NCBI GenBank assembly: GCA_037013685.1
Contig: CM072919.1
Coordinates: 53,376,116-53,440,115 of the forward strand
From: Acridotheres tristis
Lineage: Eukaryota > Chordata > Aves > Passeriformes > Sturnidae
Reading direction: 5' to 3'
DNA: 64,000 nt
Part shown: in pieces, positions 13,311 through 25,879 of the stretch
Layout: every line of letters starts with the position of its first letter
Position numbering within the stretch: position 1 is the stretch's first letter
Program-made: the position numbers and the translations under genes
The notes under the pieces: generated by a model
What the model was told of the DNA's origin: nothing
Databases searched by the model: none
The model's input: only the letters and a program-made list of their open reading frames with translations

Positions 13311-13370
13311 GGTTGTTGTTTTTTTTTTTTGTTTGTTTTGTTTTGTTTTTGTTTTTGTTTTTTTTTTGTT
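13311..13370. repeat. T-rich (GTTTT)n low-complexity tract
   Basis: Runs of up to 12 T interrupted by single G, in GTTTG and GTTTTT units. No LINE body is attached, so it is not read as a retroposon tail. Confidence 0.85.
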
Positions 13371-14723
13371 AACAAAGAAATTATGTTCTAGGAAACACAA
13401 TTAAAAAAAAAGAACTGGAATAAACTGTCAGGCTTCTTGGCATTGCTTCTTCAGGCTGTCTAGTATCTCATTGCTCTTGCCTGTCTTTCTGCCGTCACTA
13501 TGTCAGGATGTTTTAAGTTCTCTGCTACAAAGACTGTTTTTTTCTCGCTCTCAATTTTCAGTACTATGCATAAATGCATTGTTGCAAAAAGCTTGCATGT
13601 GCAGTTACAATGCAGCCCTCCCCTACACCCCAAATCTGAAAAAATCTGGTCCCTGACTACTGATTGTGAAATTAAAGACACTTGAGAATTTGAAGCAGTC
13701 CATGTGCAGAATCCTTACTTTAATACTGGGAAGACCTGAAAATTCCATGCAGCAAACCATTTTTTATTTTATGATAATAAGAACAAAATGACACTAAAAT
13801 ACCTACTATCTTTTTAATCTTCCTGTCAAAGATGAAAAAACTGTCTTATCTCAGAGTATTGTGTACATTTACAATGAAATAGAGAAAATCTGAACAGATG
13901 CAGGAGGTACAAAAGACACGTAAATACTGAGTTTAAATTACTATAATGCAAACCTTAGTAGCTATTTTCTAACGATTTAATTAACTTCCCCCCACCCATG
14001 CCACCTCAATTTCAATTCTTTCAATAACATGTGGTGACCGTAGAGTGCATTTTGCAAACATTCCCCCCTCACAAATATTTACATACTTCAGCTCAGGAAC
14101 TGAAGAACACTCTATGGCACACAATAGGCACATGGAGCTCCAGAGGTGCAGCCAATATGACAAACTTTGGGCTATGTGGTGTCCCCATTCAAAGTGCTTT
14201 GCAGCCCTTTATGTACCTTAAGGCTTTGGTCCCTGCTGGCTCGTGTGTGCTGGTGATGCCCTGCCCTTTGCTCAGTCACCCGTTTTCACTGTGTTACAGC
14301 TGGAATTAGACCCACCACTTGGTACCAGGACCATCTGAAGGCACTGCTGTGCCCTGTCAGAACCAGCCTCCTGGAGAGACCGATGTTGCTCTGTAGGACT
14401 CAGCCACCACTGGGAGTTGCAGACATAGTCAATACTTTCCCTGAAGTTTCCCCTCTTAGTTTCCAAGGAGAAAATAGAAAAACATGAAGTAGGACTCTTT
14501 AGTAGCTTACTGGTAGGAAGCTTATCTTGAACTTTTCAAGGTCCCCCCTACTGAGCCAGCATCAGCACCTACCCTTCCCTGCTAAGTCAATGGAACTACC
14601 AGAAGTCCAGTCGCTACTTTTTGCTGCGTCTGAGATGTAGACAGAAGAAAGGTACCTACCTATCCTAACATTCCCTCGGGGGAATTATGTATAATGTTTG
14701 CAGAAGAAAACCAAAATGCAGTG
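13371..14723. other. Non-coding unique sequence
   Basis: No gene, LTR or CR1 sequence recognised. The longest open frames are about 90 codons and look random. Confidence 0.5.
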
Positions 14724-14785
14724 GGGCAAGGCAAGGAAAGGCAAGGCAAGGCGAGGCAAGGCAAGGCAAGGCAAGGCAAGGCAAA
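14724..14785. repeat. (GGCAA)n microsatellite
   Basis: About twelve pentamer units of GGCAA, with GGAAA and GGCGA variants in the left half and pure units on the right. Confidence 0.95.
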
Positions 14786-17700
14786 TAAACGATCCTAGTT
14801 TTGGCAGAAACCTCTGATTTCTGTCTGTTGCCCAGGAGGAAAATCTTCCACACAAGGAAGTTTTGTGTCTAATTTAATGCTCCAGATGTAAGCACCCTCA
14901 GCATCTCAGTTAGTATGAGGTCAAAGGAAGAAATGGCATAATTTATGTTTCTCAGTAGACCAGGACTGGTCCAAGCAGTTACCCTGTTTGTATGCATTCA
15001 AAGGAAGTGATTTTGAGCTCTAAGCTGAGGTTTAAGATTAAACTCTGCTTCACAGATATGTAATAAAATTTATGTCCCATGAACAGGCAGATCAGTCTAT
15101 AACAGGAACAAGTTCCAGGGTTTAATATGGGCCTGTAGTAAGTAAAAGCAAACCTTCCACAGTCATTATGGTTAAGTAGAAATGACCCAGTTTTCAGAAG
15201 CTAAACACCTACTTTTTTGTCAGTTCCCATGAGATTTGCAAATGCTCCAGAGTTCTAAAATCCCCTTACTCTCACTGGTACAACTAGGGCATCACATACC
15301 CAAGTAAATTCCTTGGCAAACAATCTGCTCTGGGAATTGCCTTCTAGTTTGTTGTTACTTTAGCCTCAGGGCCAGTTATTCACCTAGAAATGACTACTCC
15401 TTCTAAGACGATTTTTCAAAATCTGTTCTGGAAATCCCTTTGCATTTAGAGTCAAACTCTTAAATGTATTTAAAATGGTTTAGAAAAATGCACTTACAAA
15501 GAAGTCAGATGGCAGATTCATGGAACATTTTTTTTTCCGTTTATCTTGCCAGGTTAAAGAAAAGTCTTCCATGGCAACATAGCAGCAATCACCCATCCAT
15601 TAACAAAAATAAATTTGATTATTTTTTTCATTGTAGGAGCGGTAATTTCATTTCTCTTGTCATTATGCCTATTTCACATATTTTGCTGCTCAACACTTTT
15701 ATTTTCAGTCATTTGGATTACTTATAAATATGCATTTTTCAATGCCAAGCGAATTATCAGCCCATTATTAACTTTATACAGCCTGAAATGGCAGTCTTTC
15801 TCTTTCTGGGATGCATGCATTTCCTCGCTTTCTGGGATGTGTGTAATCTCTATCTAGAGAATTAAAAACTAGGATGTTTATTTTTTGGTTTTTGTTTTGT
15901 TTCTGTTTTCTTAACTTTTGCTAAATAGAAGTATTTTGTAAATGGAAAGAGGCATTTCTGGAAGAACATTACTCAGGTAGGGGGGTCTTGTATTTTAATG
16001 CTATACCATTTGAAATTTAATCTTGAAATTATTTGAATAGTGGTTTAAACAATGACTTTCTGAAATTGCTACAGGTGATTTAGTGGCATTCTATCTTAGT
16101 GGTAAAGATCTCATACACGTCATGTGATCTTCCTTTGAAATTAAAGACAGGAGATATTTGACAGAGACTTTTTTTAAAAACCACAGTGTTATGTGTATTA
16201 TGTGTGTCTGAAATTTTTCACAGACCAGCAGTGTTCATTCCTGTCCCTAGAGGTAAGAATCTGCAGCCTTGTATATACAGCTTTTAAGTCTTCATGGCAA
16301 AATCAAGACCCACTAAGAGGCTTTCTTGCATTCTAATCTTTTCCACTCTCATCTTAGCCATTACATAGTATTTTGATATACAAAACCAAAGGCAGGTTTG
16401 AGTCCACAAGTAAACCTTGCAGCTCTTTCAGTTGCAGATCTGGCATTTAGGGGGATGTGTTGCTGGGGAGTGAAGTAGAACAATTTTTGTCCTTCAGAGT
16501 ACAAGGAAGAATTGTGAGCTTTGTCTAAATCCATTGTTCATATTGTTATTATTTAAAAGCTATCTCATGACTGTCATTAGTACTGAACAGTGTTACTTCA
16601 TCATCAGGAGGAATATCAGAGAAAACACCACATAGCACAAACTAGGCACAATCTAGCATTGCTGTGTGTTTTTTTTTTCCTTAGGAATCACTCATGCTAT
16701 GAACAGCTACTTGATTTGTTTTGGAGAAAGGCAGAGTAAAATTGAGTGGCAGCATCCTCTTCGATACCTTTAGGCATGATCCCTGACATTTTGATCAGTA
16801 GCATGTGTGTGACAGGATGTGGGACCACGTGAGGTATTTCATCTCTGGGTCAAAGAGCCTCATCAAAGATAACTAACTTTGGATTGTGCCTGCATAGATA
16901 TATCACAGAGCTGCATGGCCCTGGGTGTGAATCTAAGACTTTGGTTAGCATTTTCTTTCACTCCTTCTTTAGCAAGAAGATTTTTTCCCTCTTTAATCTC
17001 TCACAGTTTCCCTTGGCTGTAGTTCTGAAGATTACTCTTCTCCCAGTCAGAATATGAGCCTGTACTTAAGAGCTTCTTTACATTAACAGTCTTGTATTAA
17101 ATTATTCTCTGTTGCAACATTCTGATTTATCTATAGATCTGTATTTTCGAAACAATTTCTTTTTACAGCATTCCAGTTTATATAGCCATTGGTTTTGACT
17201 CAGAACATTTTTAGTTTTAACTACTGTGTATCAAGCTTCTAGGTATAAAACTATCAGATAAATCTGAGTATCTGCATAAATGTGGGGAACTGCATGTGTT
17301 ATCACTCAACAATTGCCAGCGGGCTGTTAGCAAACTCTTGTCTAGGATCTCTGTTCAGCTGCTGCAGAACAGTGCTGATAGGATGAACCACTGACTAGTT
17401 GTCAAAACATGTGCAGTTACGATCTTGATTCTGAACAACACAGCAGATTATTCCGATTGTCCAATACCTCAGCAAAGTAGTGTGGAAGCCAACTTCAGTC
17501 AGTAACATTCAAAGTGCTCATTTCTCAGGGACCTCAGACAACAGATTTCTTCTGGCTTCTGAGAGAAAACGTGACATCATTTACTGTCTTGGGTGGGCAG
17601 CAGACAGGTGACTCCTTGGTAGTCCTTAGAAGCTGTTTTGTGTTTGGCCTTTTCAACAAGGATAGGCCTATTTCTGAGTACAGGACTGGAGTCTCTCTTC

Positions 17701-19406
17701 TCCTGCCTGGGATAGGAGGAACGCTGCAGTGCCTGTGACTGTGCTGCTGACTACACACAGGAACAAGTGAGTGAGTGGTAATTATGCCTTTTCTTCCTGA
17801 CCGAGGGTCTGGAGCAAGGCAGGCAGAGGACCCGCAGCAGTGAGGCATAGCCTAGCCCAGGCTCTGAGCTCTGGGAGGAGAGAGGGTCTCCGAGCTGGCA
17901 GTGGCACTGCAGGCAGATGGACTGGAGCTGCATGATGCCTGTGAGTGTAGCTGTGGTAGTTTCATTGACACACAGCATAAGATTGTTCAGCTGGATTGTG
18001 CAGATATGTGAGAAGTTGCATCCACACTGAGCCCAGAAGAAGGATAATTATGTTTTTCCCTGCTGTTTTATGTGTGGGAAACGCTCCCCTATCAGCTTGT
18101 CAAGCAGCATTGGGTAATGGAACTCCACTACAATAGACAGGTCTTTCTAGACCTCCCTGGACCTATGGACTTAGGGTTGATTATCTAGAAAATGTTTTCT
18201 CCTTCTCTTTTTCCAGTACTACAGAATAATTTTTGTTTGTATTGGTTACTAGTACCTGGTACTCCTGCAAGCAGTTCAGTGCTTCAGAGACACAGTCCTT
18301 GCATATTTCACATACTATCTACTGAGTTTTTCTGTCTTTGCTGTCTCTGTTTCTATTATGTCCTCTGATGTTTGTATTTGAAGGTCCATAGAGGTGGGAC
18401 TGCATGTATCTATGTACGTGGCACCTGGCACAGTGGAGAAAGGCAGCTTTGTGCTCCTGCATTACAGATAAAACGTTTTCAATCTACTAAGCATAGATAG
18501 GGAAAAATGTAAGGAGCAAAAAAACTGCAGGCGCATAGAATTTGGTGGCCACTGTCACTCAGCACAGGCAAAGACTTGCTGCAATGCTTCTGTGATTGTT
18601 CTTTCAATTAATCTTGTTGCAAATTAGACACAAAACAGATCTTTTGGCATAATTCTCTTGCATTTATTCTTTATTTGGCTCATGCTTATTGTGCTTGTGA
18701 CTATTTTGTTATTTCTGCTCTTGAGGATGTATTGTTTCACTTTTTAATGAATAGCCTCTCTAAGGTAAAGAGAGAATTTCAGTGATTTTTTGATATATCC
18801 ATATTTGCTTTTTCATTTTGTGCCTAAGGTGCTCAAATTGAATGAACTTTACTGCCACCTGAGCAGTTTACTTTACTGAGTCTCATTCCTGGGGTTTAAA
18901 GAATAAAAGCAGTTTGGTGTTATACTTGCTGTAGTGCTGTACTTCTCTTTATAGTGATCAGGAGCTGAAATAAAAGTCACCTCTGGCATCTGACAAGAGT
19001 GTTTAAGATTGAACCTAGTGAATTAATCTGCTTAAGGGCAGACCTGCTGGATATGGGCAGGTTTTTGGTGTCGGAGAGGATGATGCCTGTGCACTGCAGT
19101 CCTGCTTGTGGTCAGTCTGGGACACAGGGGAAATAACAGACAAAACATGTCCTCTCTCTGAAACCTATCAGTATCTGGAACTCTTGGAATTCTAGCAGGT
19201 GTTAAAGGTAGAATTCTTGGGTTGGTGTTATCTTCTGTTGCCCTCGTATTAGTTTTAGTTCCATGTGTAGCAATGCTATGCTTGTGTAAGGAGGCACCAT
19301 CTGGGACATACAATGTTGGTGTGAAAATCTTTATAAAAGGGATACGAGATCTTGTACAAGAACCAGGAAATGTTGTGTCAGACCCTTGAAAGACACGTTA
19401 TTAGAT
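14786..19406. other. Non-coding unique sequence, possible conserved element near 15.6-15.8 kb
   Basis: No gene or transposon recognised. 15605-15800 is AT-rich with many homeobox-type ATTA/TAAT words and no simple repeat, the look of a vertebrate conserved non-coding element; this is an impression and has not been tested by alignment. 17.5-18.0 kb is somewhat GC-richer without identifiable content. Confidence 0.45.
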
Positions 19407-19954
19407 TGTGGTGAGTTGACATTGGCTGAATGCCAGTGCCCACCAAGCTGCCCTATCACTCTCCCTTCTCACCTTCTCAGCTGGATAGGAGAGAGACAGT
19501 AAGATGGAAAACAACTTGTAGGTTGAGATAAGACAATTTACTAAAACACACAAGTAAAGGGAAAAAAAGCATTCTCTGCTTCCCATCAGCAAGCCATGTC
19601 TGGCCACTTCCTGGGAAGCAGGGCTTCAGCAAGGTGCAGAAGGCAAACATTCCTTCTTGCCTCCCCCTTCCTCTTCCTTTACTTAACTTTTATATCTGAT
19701 CTGATGTCATATGTATGGAATATCCCTTTGGTCAGTTTCAGTCATCTGTCCTAGTTATGTACCCTCCCAGGATCCTGCCCACTCCCAGACTACTGATGGG
19801 AAACAGGATCTTGGAGAGACAGCATTGATGCTGTGCCAGCACTGCACAGCAGAGGCAAAAACACTGGTGTGTTATCAACACCCTTGTACCTACCACTGCA
19901 AAGCAGAGCACTATGAGGGCTCTTCTGCAGAAAATTTCAGCTAGACCCATTATA
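19407..19954 (-). mobile_element. Solo LTR of an avian endogenous retrovirus (ERVL-like), copy 2
   Basis: Same family as 8555-9130. The plus strand begins TGTGGTGAGTTGAC and contains GGAATATCCCTTTGGTCAG, GGAGAGACAGCA and CACTGGTGTGTTATCAACAC in the same order and spacing. On the minus strand a TATA-like ATATAAAAG lies at 19687-19695, suitable for a U3 promoter, and the first copy has decayed there. No internal retroviral sequence is present. The right end is placed where the plus strand reads ACCCATTATA, aligned to the family's usual terminal ACCCAGTACA. I see no clean target duplication. Confidence 0.85.
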
Positions 19955-21635
19955 TTGACTCCCCCGGAAATAAGGACAAAATTATTTCAGTACAGAAATC
20001 ACAGACTATCAAAGGAATCCAGTTAAAACAAACAAAATTAGATATTTTTGATCAGTAGGCATTTGGTGTGTAAAGCTGCTTCCCAAAGGAAACCAAAAAA
20101 ACCCTTTGTCTTCCATCAGAGGAAGATGGTAGTATGTGGAGAAGACAGAAGGTTACTCAGCAAATCATATCTGAAAATAAGTGAAGGATGGGAGAGTCTT
20201 GGAGACATGGCAGCAGGATATATTTGTATTGTTCTTATCTTTCCTGGACAGTTGCTAGAGGCAAGTAGTGGAGTGGGCTGCTGGCTTAATGCAGCCTCCT
20301 TTTGAGACAGCACAACCCTTCTTACAGTGTCCTTCTATTGTTACAAACATAACAATGGAAGGTAAAGGGACTGATGCAAAATAGGTGAAGTATTGAAGTT
20401 GCAGGTTGTTTATAATCAGTATTGTTTTACCTTGATAATTAAATATTAATTAATTGATTTTTGAAAGTTCCTGCTAAAAGTAGTAAAAGTAGGATAGCAG
20501 TTCTGATATAGTTGCACATAAACATTTTTCCTGCTTGATACAATGAAGAGCACATTTCATCAAAGCATAATAACCTTTAATGAGACTCTTGCTCAATACT
20601 GCTTTTCAACTTTTCAACAAACACTTACAGTGTTTGTGTCATTGGCTGGAACATCTCTGAAATTCTGTGTCTGTTTTTCAGAGATCCATGCTTCGATAAG
20701 AGAATGATATAAAACAGGGCAGAGTAAGCATTGTTATAAAAACGTTTTGCTTTGCTGTAATAAAATAAATTATAAACCGGGTTATGCTGTTTTTGCTTTT
20801 AAGAGTTTGATTCTGCAGGGGAAACAAAAAACAAAAACCAGATTTCTGCTCTTGGAATAGCATCATGGCCAGGACTTTGATTAAAATGACAAGGGTTGTT
20901 TTATGGCTAAGTTGCATTTGCAGAGAGAAGAGAAGCACAGGGAGAAGGGTGACAAGTTCCTTTAACCCATCTCTCCTTCTCCCACTGATCTCACCTGATA
21001 TTTCATGTCTCAGCTGGTAGCTGGAATTGCAGCACCTGTAGTGTTTCAGATGTTGTGCACTGAATCACAACAAATTATGTTTGTCAAGGCACTGTCTACA
21101 CAAGGGTGTTTTTCAGTCAGTGCCTCACTAGCACTCGTGAGTTCATCCTCACTAGCATGACTAAATACTCATTCTGCACACCTCACATGACCCACTTGTG
21201 GTCAGCTGTCAGGCGACAAAACCCAGTCAACAGGGATTTGGCGAGACTTAGCTCACCAAAATTGGAAGCTAACTTAGCTTCCAATTGCTAGTTGTTCAAG
21301 GTTTATTGAACATTGTATCTTTAATTAGGGAACTAAGGTGTAAACTGCAGTGTCCTTTGCAAAGTGAGACCTGTGGGAAAATTTCAGGAGTCAATTGCTG
21401 ATGCTGGATAGTAATTGGGAACCCAAAGGGATACACATACAAATAGTAAATTAAGGTGCACAGTAGTAACAGGAATTTATACCTGGAACGTTAGAGTTCT
21501 TAATGACCCCATTAAAAGGAATTAGGTCATTTCTTATTTAAAGGATCAGGAGATACTGCATTTTCTAGGGATACAAAGAATGCACATGAGCAAGGCATGA
21601 GGACTTTTCTGTTATCAGTTGGTAAGTGCAGCCAT
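19955..21635. other. Non-coding unique sequence
   Basis: No gene or transposon recognised. It contains a perfect 13-bp-arm palindrome at 21260-21286. Confidence 0.5.
21260..21286. repeat. Perfect 27-bp palindrome
   Basis: Left arm AATTGGAAGCTAA (21260-21272), central C at 21273, right arm TTAGCTTCCAATT (21274-21286). All 13 pairs match, with a one-base centre. Confidence 0.95.
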
Positions 21636-22112
21636 TCAGAACTCGATATTGGCCAAACACCAGACACCCATGAAAGTTGTTCACTCACCCTCTTCTGTTA
21701 CAGTTGGGCAGAGGAGAGGGGGGAGAATATTAACAAAGGGCTCATGAGTTCAGATGAGGCTTAGAAGGAAAAAAATACTCTAAGGGCAAACCAGGTCCAA
21801 ATTTAAAGGTGTAAGATAAATTTATTATTAACAGAATTGGAGGAGGATAATGAGAAGTAAAATAAGCCTTTAAAACACCTTTTCCCCTGTCAGCCCCTCC
21901 TTCCTTCCCAACAGCACAGGAAGACAGGGCATGGGAGTTTTGGTCAGTTCATCACTCAAGATCTGTTCACCCAAGGAGAGGAGTTTTTTCTCTGCTGTTC
22001 TGAGGGGTCCTTCCCACAGCAAACAGTCCTACAAAAACTGTTGTGGCGTGGGTCACTCGTCCATGGGGTGCAGTCCTCTACGGACAGGCTGCTCTAGTTT
22101 GGTAGCAAGAGC

Positions 22113-22326
22113 CCTCTATCTCTCTCTCTCTCTGGAAGCAGGGACCCTCTATGTCTCTCTCTGGAAGCAGGGCCCCCTCTCTCTCTCTCTTTCTGGAAGG
22201 AGGGACCCTCTCTCACTCTGGAAGCAGGGCCCCCTCTCTCTCTCTCTCTCCATCTCTGGAAGCAGGGCCCCCTCTCTCTCTCTCTCTCTCCATCTCTGGA
22301 AGCAGGGCCCCCTCTCTCTCTCTATC
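22113..22326. repeat. CT-rich minisatellite with six CTGGAAGCAGGG units
   Basis: Copies of CTGGAAGCAGGG (one as CTGGAAGGAGGG) start at 22132, 22161, 22193, 22218, 22256 and 22296, each followed by CCC and a (CT)n run of varying length. The last two intervals are 38 and 40 bp. It lies inside the minus-strand LTR. The repeat creates a 214-codon open frame on the plus strand (21931-22575), rich in Ser-Leu, which is a composition artefact. Confidence 0.95.
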
Positions 22327-22684
22327 CCAGTCTCCCATGGATCACAGCCCCCTGTAGCATCCACCTGCTCTGACAGGAGCACTTTTCCCGTGGGCTGCGA
22401 GTGGATCTCTACATCCCCCATGGAGTTCATGCATTATGGGGGGACAGTTTGTTTCACCATAGTCCTCATCTCAGTTCTGACACTTGGAGCATCTCTTCCC
22501 CCTCCTTTTTTCCACTGGCCTTGGTGTCACCACACTGTTTTTCCTCATATGTTCTCACTTCCTTGTCTTCTCTGAAAACTGCTCCTTGTAGTACCATTGT
22601 CAATAAGTTCAGCCAATTCAGAGATTCCAGCAGGATCCTGCAGTGCCGAGAGGTTGGTCTTGTCTAGGTTCCAAGCCAGGGAAT

Positions 22685-22915
22685 CTCTCCTCACGTTCCT
22701 GCTGCCGGCCGGGCGGCCCCAGCGCCATCGCACGGGCAGTGGTGGCCGCGGCGCTGGCGCTGTTTAAATCTCTCTTCATGCAGGGTGCCGGGAAGGGGAA
22801 GCCACCACCGCCATGGCCTCTGTCCTTCTGCCCACGGTGCCGCGGGCTGGGGGAGGCAGGCAGGCAAGGCCTGCAGGCCACGGGCTGCACTGAGGTGGCA
22901 GCGGCCACGGCTCAT
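22685..22915. other. GC-rich, CpG-containing block within the LTR
   Basis: About 230 bp of GC-rich sequence (GCCGGCCGGGCGGCC, GGCCGCGGCGCTGGCGC) sits just downstream, in LTR orientation, of the TATTTAAG box. It is not part of the consensus I recall for this LTR type, so it may be a lineage-specific R region or an insertion. Open frames here reflect the lack of AT-rich stop codons. Confidence 0.55.
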
Positions 22916-23095
22916 CACCACCAATGGAAAAAACTGCTTTGCACATGTTGTTTTCCTTTTCTTCTTAAATATGTCATCACAGACGTGTTACCGACTTCTC
23001 TCATTGGGCCAGCAGCATGTCCATCCTCAGAGCCATCAGAGATGGGCTCTGTAAGACATGGTGGGAGCTTCCAGCAGGTGCTAGCTGCCTAGGCA

Positions 23096-25879
23096 GAAAG
23101 AGTGAAGTTAGGCAAGATTATTTCCCATGTCTTATTTTCTAACTGGTATACATGCCTGAGTTTCGCAGAGCTGGTAAGTGAGAGGGTGGGATTTACAGCA
23201 AAGAGACTAAAGGAATTTGAATTTTCAGGTGTTCTGACTGAAGAGCCAGATGGGACAGCACTTTCTAAAATTGGTAGGACAGAGTCAGTTTTCTCTTGCA
23301 GAAATACTGAAGACTGAGAGCTCTTCTGTGGCTCATGCTAGGAAAGTGAATGTAAAAGGCTGGAATAATCAGTGAAGATAAGTGAATACACTGCATGGAC
23401 ACTTTCAGATTAAAACAACATTTTCAGAGGCTAAATCTGAGCACAAGATGTAGTGCTGAGTTTCCTCACATTGCAGCAGAGCACTGACATCACCATTTCT
23501 TTCTGAAAGCCATCTCCTTAAAAAATTATGAAAACTATTGGTATTTAATCCTGACATAAAGGAGAACATATATTTTTGCAGCTTTGGTAAATATCACTGA
23601 ATCTGAGTGCCAGTTCCTACTTGTCACTCTTAAGACACATTTTGGTGTTAGTTTCAAAACTCTAATCCAAGCCTCCTTAAAATCCAAATCCATGTGCTGT
23701 ACCACCTAGCCCAGCTCAGGCAAGATGTATCTGAAAAGTGAATCTTATAAGCATGAGTAAAAGCGATTGGATATTTTATAACAAGACCATCATAAAACTG
23801 GCAAAAATAAAGAACATCTAGATCTGTGCAGCTCTTTGCTGCCAGGTTCCACAGCCAGGAGTATTAAGTGTTAGCCACAACTCTGCTGCCTCAGCAAAGT
23901 AGCCCACTTACTCATATAGAAGCTTATCTGTGTGTTGGAAATGGCCAAACCATATTAAAACTCTGGAAAATTAACAGAAAAGAGTGTCAGAATGTTCAAA
24001 TCTTACACAGAATTCTTGACAATAAAAGAGTTATTCACTTTGCAAGAAAGAGGTGGAGCATGTGATATTTTTGGAGAGACAGAAGCTTAAGCCTCCAACC
24101 TTCCAACCTTCCCTTCTCAATTATAAACCTAACAGGCTGTTCAGATTTTTTTTCAGAGTCTGTTTAGGCTGCCAGGTTCCCTTTAGAGCAAGGGCAGACA
24201 GCAGTGACTAGAGTTGAGTCCTTTCTCCAAAGATCTGGGAGATGGGATCTGTAGCACCCAGTCCTCTGAATAAAGATAACACTGGTGCCACAAGGGATAT
24301 CTTGCCTTTGATCACCTATATTCAAGTTAAACTGTTCCTCTCAGCCGGATAAGTGTAAGGAAACATGCATGATTTTTTTTTTTTTCAGTAGAATTTTTTC
24401 TAAAACTGCTTTTTCTACTCTGAAAAAGGTTAGCACTTGGCAGTATATTGCGAAATTGTAACTTCTGCTCACACATAACAGTGTGAGAAAAACCTGTGCT
24501 GGTAAAGTCTAAAAGCTACAGACATTCCACATTATATATAATGTCTTACAACTGGAGCACCATCTGATGAACTGTTATTTTGCTAGTGATACCTATTATT
24601 TTGTATTTTAAAGAAATTCAATAGAACAAGGAAATAAGCCTGATTTTGTATAGACTTGTGCCCTAGTCTTCTGTAATGTATTAACAATATTAACTTTCTT
24701 TCCCTCTACTTTTTACGTAGCACATCCTTCAAATTCTCTCAGCATTTCTGAAACACCTACTTCACTTTCTACTATCAAAATGACACTACATGGTTTGAGG
24801 TTACCTAGGTGATGGCACCTGATGGCCAGACAGCCAAAAAGGTAGTGGTTGAGGTTTACTTTTTCTCTCCTATTTAGTGGAGAAACCAGTGACAATTTTT
24901 TCTGTAGCCTATTCAGTTATTCCTATATTCCTGTTTCAGTTTCCCGCAAGGCTTCTATACACCCAATTACTTTTGAGAAATGTCTCTATCAAATTTTCTT
25001 GAGTCCATTCTCAAACTATCAGAGTGAAGGTGATTGAAAAAGTGATCATTTAGGCTTTTCTTTCAGAAGCCAGGGCTAATAATTTTTGTTTATCTGTTTT
25101 TTGTTGAGTAAAGTGTGCCATTAATGATTCTGCAACTGCAGTGAAATGGTCCTGGTAATAAATGGTATTTTGGTAAGTCCTGACATCATGGTGTTAAGTT
25201 ATTAATTTCCAGCCTTTTAAACAGATAATCTGCTGAGGCTGATTGCTTGTGCTATAAGCTTTTTAATTTCCATGGCTGAGGAGAAGCAGCCCAAATGTTC
25301 GAGCCTGGTTGTGAGTGCAAGTTGCATATTTGGGTCCCTGCACCTGAGAGTTCATAGTTTCTTCTTTCTGACAAGAGTGTCTCCTGATCCACTTTTTCCC
25401 AAGAAGAAATGTTTCTAGATTGTTTTAGTTGTCATCCTGCAAATAAAAAACAACTAAGCTGAACATACCTTCCAGAATTGGTCTCACCTTCTACTTGCTG
25501 ATTTTTCCATTTGCATTTCATCTGAGCAGGGCAGAAAACAGTCAGATGAGGTACTGGCTTTGTTCCCATTGTTCTCAGCATGTTTTTCTCTCACCTTTAT
25601 CTCAAGAAGCATGTACCTGATCTTAATTCTTCATGTATTTCTAGAGACGGCATTGGCTTCTCTGGCTGTGACAGAGCTCTGTGTGTACACAAGTGACAAC
25701 CCAGCAAACTGACATTACAGCAAGTAGTGATCTACCTAGTAATAATGCATGCTATGTGGAAAGATATAAGAAAATACGGCTGAAAGATCTTACACCAGAT
25801 TCTATTATTGAAATTCTGTTCAGTCCAATATCCCCACAGTGCTTTGACTGCAATTTTTCCTGCAAGCTCATCAGTTTAA
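23096..25879. other. Non-coding unique sequence
   Basis: No gene or transposon recognised. A 14-15-base T run lies near 24371-24386. Confidence 0.5.

Larger units (their letters stand above)
21636..23095 (-). mobile_element. Long solo LTR of an avian endogenous retrovirus, about 1.46 kb
   Basis: The left part aligns by eye to the conserved edge seen in this type of bird LTR (diverged CTGGCTGGATGCCAGG, then TCACTC, then GGAGAG and GGGCTCATG). Phrases such as GGTCAGTTCATCAC, TGGGGTGCAGTCCT and GGCCTTGGTGTC follow. The right part has the CATTGGGCCAGCAGC and CATGGTGGGAGCTTC blocks of the U3. On the minus strand a TATTTAAG TATA-like box is at 22964-22971 and an AATAAA signal at 21821-21826, giving the minus orientation. 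The R/U5 side carries the CT-rich minisatellite at 22113-22326 and the U3/R side a GC-rich block at 22685-22915. The outer U3 end is decayed, so 23095 is approximate. No gag, pol or env was seen. Confidence 0.8.

Noticed and set aside
21931..22575. 214-codon open frame rich in Ser/Leu
   Set aside because: It is produced by the CT-rich minisatellite inside a minus-strand LTR.
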